Under the pieces are notes generated by a model. That model was not told where the DNA came from, ran no database searches, and saw nothing but the letters and a program-made list of their open reading frames with translations. From NCBI GenBank assembly GCA_944470555.2, contig OX104127.1, positions 26,117,661-26,181,660 on the forward strand: a stretch of 64,000 nt of DNA, read 5' to 3'. The position numbers were made by a program, and so were the translations under genes. This document shows, piece by piece, positions 58,890-64,000 of the stretch; within the stretch, counting starts at the first letter, position 1, and each line of letters starts with the position of its first letter. This stretch comes from Heterobilharzia americana (lineage: Eukaryota; Platyhelminthes; Trematoda; Strigeidida; Schistosomatidae).

Positions 58890-59310
58890 TAGGATTTACG
58901 TGTAATTCTCCATCATTTCATTCAATCGAATTGTTCGACCTCAGTCGGCATATGGGTTCTTAAATGGATGCCTCGATATTGCCTGAATGTTAATTGCTGT
59001 GATTTGTTTGGTTGTGACTGTCAGGAGAATCCAGGATGCGTGTTCCCTCTTATTTGGAACTCGTCAGCTGGATACACCTGCACCCTACTGCCGAGTGATG
59101 TGGTTCCCACTGAAACTCGAACCGTGTACCCGTCAACTGAAACGATAGCCACTTCCTGGATAAAGCCTAGGCGTTTGAAGTGATGGATATGAGATTCAGA
59201 TCTCAGTGAGAACAACATCAATTCACACTGGGATGCAGGCAAATCCGACTGACGAGTTCCGAATAGGACGAAACGCGCATCTTGGATTGATTCCTCTGCT
59301 AACCACAACC
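58890..59310. mobile_element. SMalpha pair (duplicate of 41545-41965)
   Basis: Same layout as copy 1: a minus unit, then a + unit with hammerhead at 59242-59288. Only single-base differences (for example cctaggcg versus ccttggcg) are seen. Confidence 0.8.
59242..59288 (+). ncRNA. Hammerhead ribozyme, core boxes intact (duplicate)
   Basis: It is identical to the core at 41897-41943: CTGACGA and GAAA boxes, AUC cleavage triplet and seven-pair stem I. Confidence 0.78.
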
Positions 59311-59711
59311 AACCAAATTATCATAATTACTAGCTTTTTACACCATGCCTGCAATCGAAGGAGTATCGAAAATCCTTTCAGTTGAAGCAGTGAACACAAT
59401 TAACCACATAAATATCAACCATATTATTGCATCAAGAGTTAAATGAATTCAACAGAAATTAGTACAAACTGTTGGCCATGAAACATTTAAGCGGAAATAA
59501 GACTAATATCATCCATCATGAGAGCAAGTGAATGAAATATCGTAGTGGCAATGAACTCAAGTGGTTATGAGAAAAGAGTAAGAGAATACAATAATATTGA
59601 TCCACACAAAAAGATAAATACTGTACACTGAACAAACAGAAAACTGTAAATATAAGAGGGATACAATATTTAAAGGATAAATTAAGTCCTTCGTTATAGT
59701 TCTCATTAACT

Positions 59712-60580
59712 AAAAAGTTGACAGAAGAGACGGGACAGCGAAAACGGGACTTCAAGTGAATGTAGAGAAGATGGAGGTGATGAAGATACCCAACCAACAA
59801 CGGCATCAACAACAAGGGACACCGATCAACACCAACCGGAGAAAACTAAATCAAGTAGTCTCTTTCACCTACCTAGACAAGGCATCATCGTTTCAACTGC
59901 AGATGTCACAGGCACAGACGAGGATGTCAAAACTAGCCAGGATCGGAGAGACAGCAAGATAGGATTTCATTAATCTGAAATCAATGTGGAGATCTACTCC
60001 ACTCAACACAAAGTGTGAGCAACATCCGGATTTTCAACACCAATTCAGTCAAGTAAGTCAGTGTTTCTATGTGGTGGTCTATAAACTTGGCCTGTCACGA
60101 AAAGCATTTCCAACAAACTACAGACATTGATCAACACCTGCCACCTACGCTCACTCGATACTGAAGATGGAGATCAGATGGCCAGAATAATAAGATTATG
60201 CAACCAAAAACTCACTCTGGTAACGAACCAACCAACCAACAACCTATCACTCAACAAATATGCAGAAGAGAGTGGAGATCGATTGGATTGGATTGGATTG
60301 GATTGGATTGGGCATACACTGAGATGTTCGATTGGGGGCATCACGCTACAGGCCAGACCAAGCCCTCGAGTGGAATTCAAATGGGAAACGATGAGTTGGG
60401 CACCCGAGGTGAGGGTGACGTGGAGGAGACCATGTGAGGAAGAAATGCAAGCTTGTGGACGGTCGTGGAATCAGGTTGAAAAGACTGCAGAGAGGAGAGT
60501 GCAATGGAGACATACTACTGAACCTCCATGTTCCACTAGGAACCCAAGGGAAAGTTAATAAACAATAATAATAATAATAG
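59712..60580 (+). mobile_element. RTE retrotransposon 3' fragment (duplicate of 42370-43235)
   Basis: It is essentially identical to copy 1, including the GGATT expansion at 60281-60310 and the AATAATAATAATA tail. Confidence 0.88.
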
Positions 60581-60594
60581 TAGTTCTTATTAAG

Positions 60595-60816
60595 ATCAAA
60601 ATGTATCAGTCAAAATCCAGTAGATCCGATAAACTACCACAAATCCCCAACAAGGGTATCCCCCTCAGACAGTCTGTGGATTTTACTAACCTCAGAGAAA
60701 TATTATTTAACAAAGTATCTATCACAAATGGTAAAATCACACGAAAAGACATCAGAATATACCTAAGACAATTAATTGCTTCTATGAACTTCGACAAAAC
60801 AACAAGTATCCTGTAA
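60595..60816 (+). pseudogene. PLE RT fragment (duplicate of 43250-43471)
   Basis: Same frame and residues as copy 1 (LPQIPNKGIPLRQSVDFTN). Confidence 0.55.
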
Positions 60817-61364
60817 ATTCGATCTTGTCGTATTCAGTGGTAAAATATTCACTTCATCTTTTACTGAAGAAGACGAATAGTCCTAATCTTTGGTGTTTGT
60901 TGATTGTCCGTCAACATGCTTTTTAAACATGCGTTAGAAATCACTGATAAACTACTAAGATTATGTTACCTATAACATCCAAGATCTCTAGAAATATATT
61001 TTTACGATTAACAGTATTCACATTCAGTGTAAATCTTTACGGACAGATATATAGGGCATTGAGCATCCTCTAAGAATTCGTCTGAAGTACATGACGATGA
61101 GGTTATTATCATGAAACTTGACAGTAGCAAGGAGCTGTTCTAAAACATGCATAATGAATGCCGTACGATTACTTTGACAAAATGTTTGAATATAGCAAGC
61201 GGGACGAAATCCGATGAATAAAGTGATGTCATTTTATTTCACAACTACTTTTCAGCTACTGTAAACAGTCACAAAGTGTAGTAGTTATTATGACAAGATA
61301 TTTCAAGTACACAACAAATTCATTGATAATATCTGGAGGTTTGTGGAGGTTTATTAGTTGATTT

Positions 61365-61735
61365 CAGGTTTGAGTTCATCTTGGACTGACATCAGTTGGA
61401 GGAACATTAGGAACCTGGGAGCATTAGACAGCCATATCGTCCAACTAGTATAGGACTCCACAGCAATGCCCACCTATAACCCAACCTTGACAGGGATCGA
61501 CCTCAGGACCTTCAGTTTCCATGGCCAGCAAGTTACCATTGAGCCACTGTGTCAGAATCCAATGGTCCAATATCCTCGTTGAGTAACTGTCCTCATGTTT
61601 GACTTGATTGACTCCACTGGTCTAAATTCATTAGAACTTCGAGAGTCCCCTCTCACAGCAGTTAACCAATGAGTGCTCCCAGTTTTCTAATGTTCCTTCA
61701 ACTGATGTTAGTCCATGATGAATTCAAACCTAAAA
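61365..61735 (-). repeat. tRNA-like repeat with inverted ends (duplicate of 44020-44390)
   Basis: Same terminal inverted repeats and internal A/B-box-like motifs as copy 1. Confidence 0.6.
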
Positions 61736-62214
61736 TCACTTATAATCTTAATAGGGTGAAAGAAACCTTATTGTTAAGAGATAAGAAAGGAAGAGTAGTA
61801 AGGCAATAACGAGTTATACAATGAAAATGAAAAGGGAACGGGATCAAATCATACTCACTAAGACAGTGAGAGATTAACCACACTCCCCTTCTGTATGTTT
61901 TGTGGACCAGTTGGAGAAAGACCTGAAGTATGGCAGAGTGTAGATGAAGAGGAATAAATATCCAACTACTATTAAACTGCATGCAGCAGCTGAAGAGTAC
62001 TTGTGAAATAAAATGATTCCACTTCTTTCCATTGATAATCGATATAACATGTAACGTGCTTCATCTAACTCTATCGAAGGATCCAAATGCATGAAATTCA
62101 TCAAAGATACTGAATTCAATTTACCGAAATCAGCTTTTTTGGAACGGATGTTAGAAAAAAACCAGAATAATAAATAAGCGGTAAATATTTTTTTAAACCA
62201 ATATATTGTAATAG

Positions 62215-63145
62215 ATACTCAGACAAAATGATTGATTTTAAGCGAGGTGTCACTCCATTCAGAAGAGCTAGAACACACTGCAGTACAACAACTTCACGGA
62301 GAAACAAAGAAAATTACTTGATATCCATCCTAAAGGAGAACAGCCACCTACGAAACTTTATCAGAAGATGCCCATCCCGTACATTATCAACTACAAAGTT
62401 ATCGACAGAAATCAACAAATGCATCATCCTATCGTACATAAAGAATATATCAGAAGTCACGACCAGATTACTGAGACCACTTGATGGGATTGGTATGACT
62501 CATAAACCAACAAATTCTCTCCAAACACAATTATGCAGACCAAAGGATGCAACAACCAAAGGAGACAAACCGAACATCATTTACAAAATTGACTGTAATA
62601 ATTATAGTTAACACTACATTGAACAAAGTGGCTGCCATCTTCTCCTTCGTCTACACGAGCACCAATTGGCTATTAAACGTCACACATGACATTTCGCCAC
62701 TCATTTCAATGCACGTGGATAACAAGTATGCAGATGAATTCAATTTCGACAGTGTAGAAATTTTGGATGGAGAGAGGAAACACAACGAGTATCAGAGAAT
62801 TCGTAGAAGCTTGTGATTCAGGTCATTCAGTCAGTCAGTCAACAATGAATAGATGTATAGACCTAGACCTGATCTATCAACAAATGGGGAAGATAATAAA
62901 CGACAGAAAGGTCAGAGGTGAAGTAGAGGAACAACCAACAACAAAATCTATACAATCAATGACACAATAATTAATGGAAACAACCAATCACAAAGCAGTT
63001 GGTCAGGGCAATCTGTAGAATCAGTCATGGAGAAATATTGGCAGCTCACTTCATACCGAATTTAGTGTTGATGATGTTGTCTAGGAAGACTATGAAATCT
63101 CCAGGATTAAACAACCCAGTTCAGAGAACACAATACAACTAATAG
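62215..63145 (+). mobile_element. Penelope-like element (PLE-B) 3' part (duplicate of 44870-45800)
   Basis: It is identical in all recognised frames to copy 1: connector, IIYKIDC strand, HYIEQSG and HVDNKYADEFNF. Confidence 0.78.
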
Positions 63146-64000
63146 CGTCCACCTGAGCTACAAATATTCTTCACTATTTCGAAATGTCACTCTTTTCAGC
63201 GATATCATCATTTTCAAACTGTACTGTCGTACATAAATATTCTATTCACATAGTAACAGAAAAGGAAGGTTTCATAAAATATTTTTGAACGAAATTCTGT
63301 TTAGATTATAAATTAGGAAATCAGGAAAAGCATCACATTGTGTTTGAATAGTTATCAAGATCAAAGTAACATTTGGTTACTATGTAAAATGATGTGATGT
63401 GGTTGAATGGGACTGGTGTATATAATGAGAAATCAGAATTATAAGGGTGGGAGAAGCGAATAAAAAAAATTTTTGAGCGTAAAATTCTGTTATAGGTCAT
63501 ATCTATTGCAGATCAGGTGATTGAACAATTATTTTAGAATGCAAAGTTCATACTTCAAAAGATTAATTACGTCAGCTACCATAGCTTGACGAAGTTTCAG
63601 GCGTACACCTTTCGTGCAGCTTCCGCAAACTCCATAGATGACACTGAAGTTGTTTTTTGCATTTACCAGGAGGTCATAGAGCTGCAAAGTACTCTCCTCC
63701 TAGCTTATTAAACTGCATATCCTTTGGCCATGAAAGTAAGTCTCTAGAAATCTGATCAATGAAGCTAACCGTCTTGTTACAACGGAAAAGGATAATTAAA
63801 GGGAGAATTAAAATCAGTTTCTTGAACACCGGAGGCAAATAACTTTACCAAGGTGTTTGAAAATGAAGTTAGGAATGTCTGAAAACTCCCTTAAGAAGAA
63901 TGGGAAACACTTTGATAGTTCTATATCATAGGATAACTTTAGAAAGAAAGATTGAATTGCGTGCAACGAATCCTCTGAGTTCTATCCTTATGACGGTTAA
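63146..64000. other. Duplicate of 45801-46655, no gene recognised
   Basis: AT-rich sequence matching copy 1 up to the window end. No gene was recognised in either copy. Confidence 0.5.

Larger units (their letters stand above)
55146..64000 (+). repeat. Large direct duplication, copy 2 (truncated by window end)
   Basis: It corresponds to 38429-46655. It differs mainly by +70 bp in a pentamer tract, +128 bp in a GGTT tract, +418 bp of RTE sequence and scattered substitutions. The distance between copy starts is 16717 bp, so a tandem duplication with a unit of that size would continue past 64000. Confidence 0.95.

Overview
The window looks like nuclear DNA of a trematode, most likely a schistosome (Schistosoma or a close relative). 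Evidence: one intron-rich protein-coding gene with canonical GT-AG junctions; RTE-clade non-LTR retrotransposons of the SR2/Perere-3 kind ending in a TAA-repeat tail; several lineages of Penelope-like elements (PLEs) with GIY-YIG endonuclease; a Ty3/gypsy LTR retrotransposon; and many copies of an SMalpha-type SINE carrying both a tRNA-like head and a hammerhead ribozyme, a combination known from schistosomes. I cannot name the species.

The only host gene I can support lies on the + strand from before the window to 33506. It is the C-terminal half of a P4-type ATPase (phospholipid flippase, closest by eye to the class 6 / ATP11 group). Five consecutive exons (2991-3419, 7998-8263, 18124-18395, 26099-26419, 33219-33506) join in phase and cover the TGDK motif, the GDG-x-ND hinge, the C-terminal membrane segments and the stop. 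The third of these exons needs two separate one-base corrections to stay open. The introns, 4.6 to 9.9 kb, are packed with transposons.

Layout. 1-1.3 kb: a minus-strand RTE copy with an internal deletion. 3.7-5.1 kb: RTE 3' end holding a (CTAC)n tract of about 118 perfect units. 6.7-7.9 kb: RTE 3' end. 8.5-10.1 kb: PLE pieces and a long inverted repeat. 11.8-16.1 kb: decayed Ty3/gypsy element on the minus strand with both LTRs. 20.1-25.7 kb: a PLE interrupted by a nearly complete RTE insertion (21071-24299) flanked by a 16-bp target-site duplication with one mismatch. 26.7-27.9 kb: orphan ORF fused to an RTE 3' end. 29.2-31.4 kb: a giant inverted repeat made of two PLE copies. 32.4-38.4 kb: SMalpha units, a solo LTR and PLE fragments. 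38.4-46.7 kb: RTE (minus), SMalpha, RTE (plus) and PLE fragments. 47-54.5 kb: tRNA-like hairpin, SMalpha, a gag-only LTR remnant and another PLE. 55.1-64.0 kb: a second copy of 38.4-46.7 kb in the same orientation.

Points most worth a second look: tetra- and pentanucleotide microsatellites that repeatedly arise at the same few sites inside the RTE coding region; the recurring head-to-head arrangement of PLE copies and of SMalpha copies; hammerhead cores that look intact; the direct duplication of at least 8.2 kb; and the two frameshifts in one flippase exon. Most other open frames are transposon relics or simple-repeat artefacts. I found no rRNA, bona fide tRNA gene, CRISPR array or bacterial-type operon.
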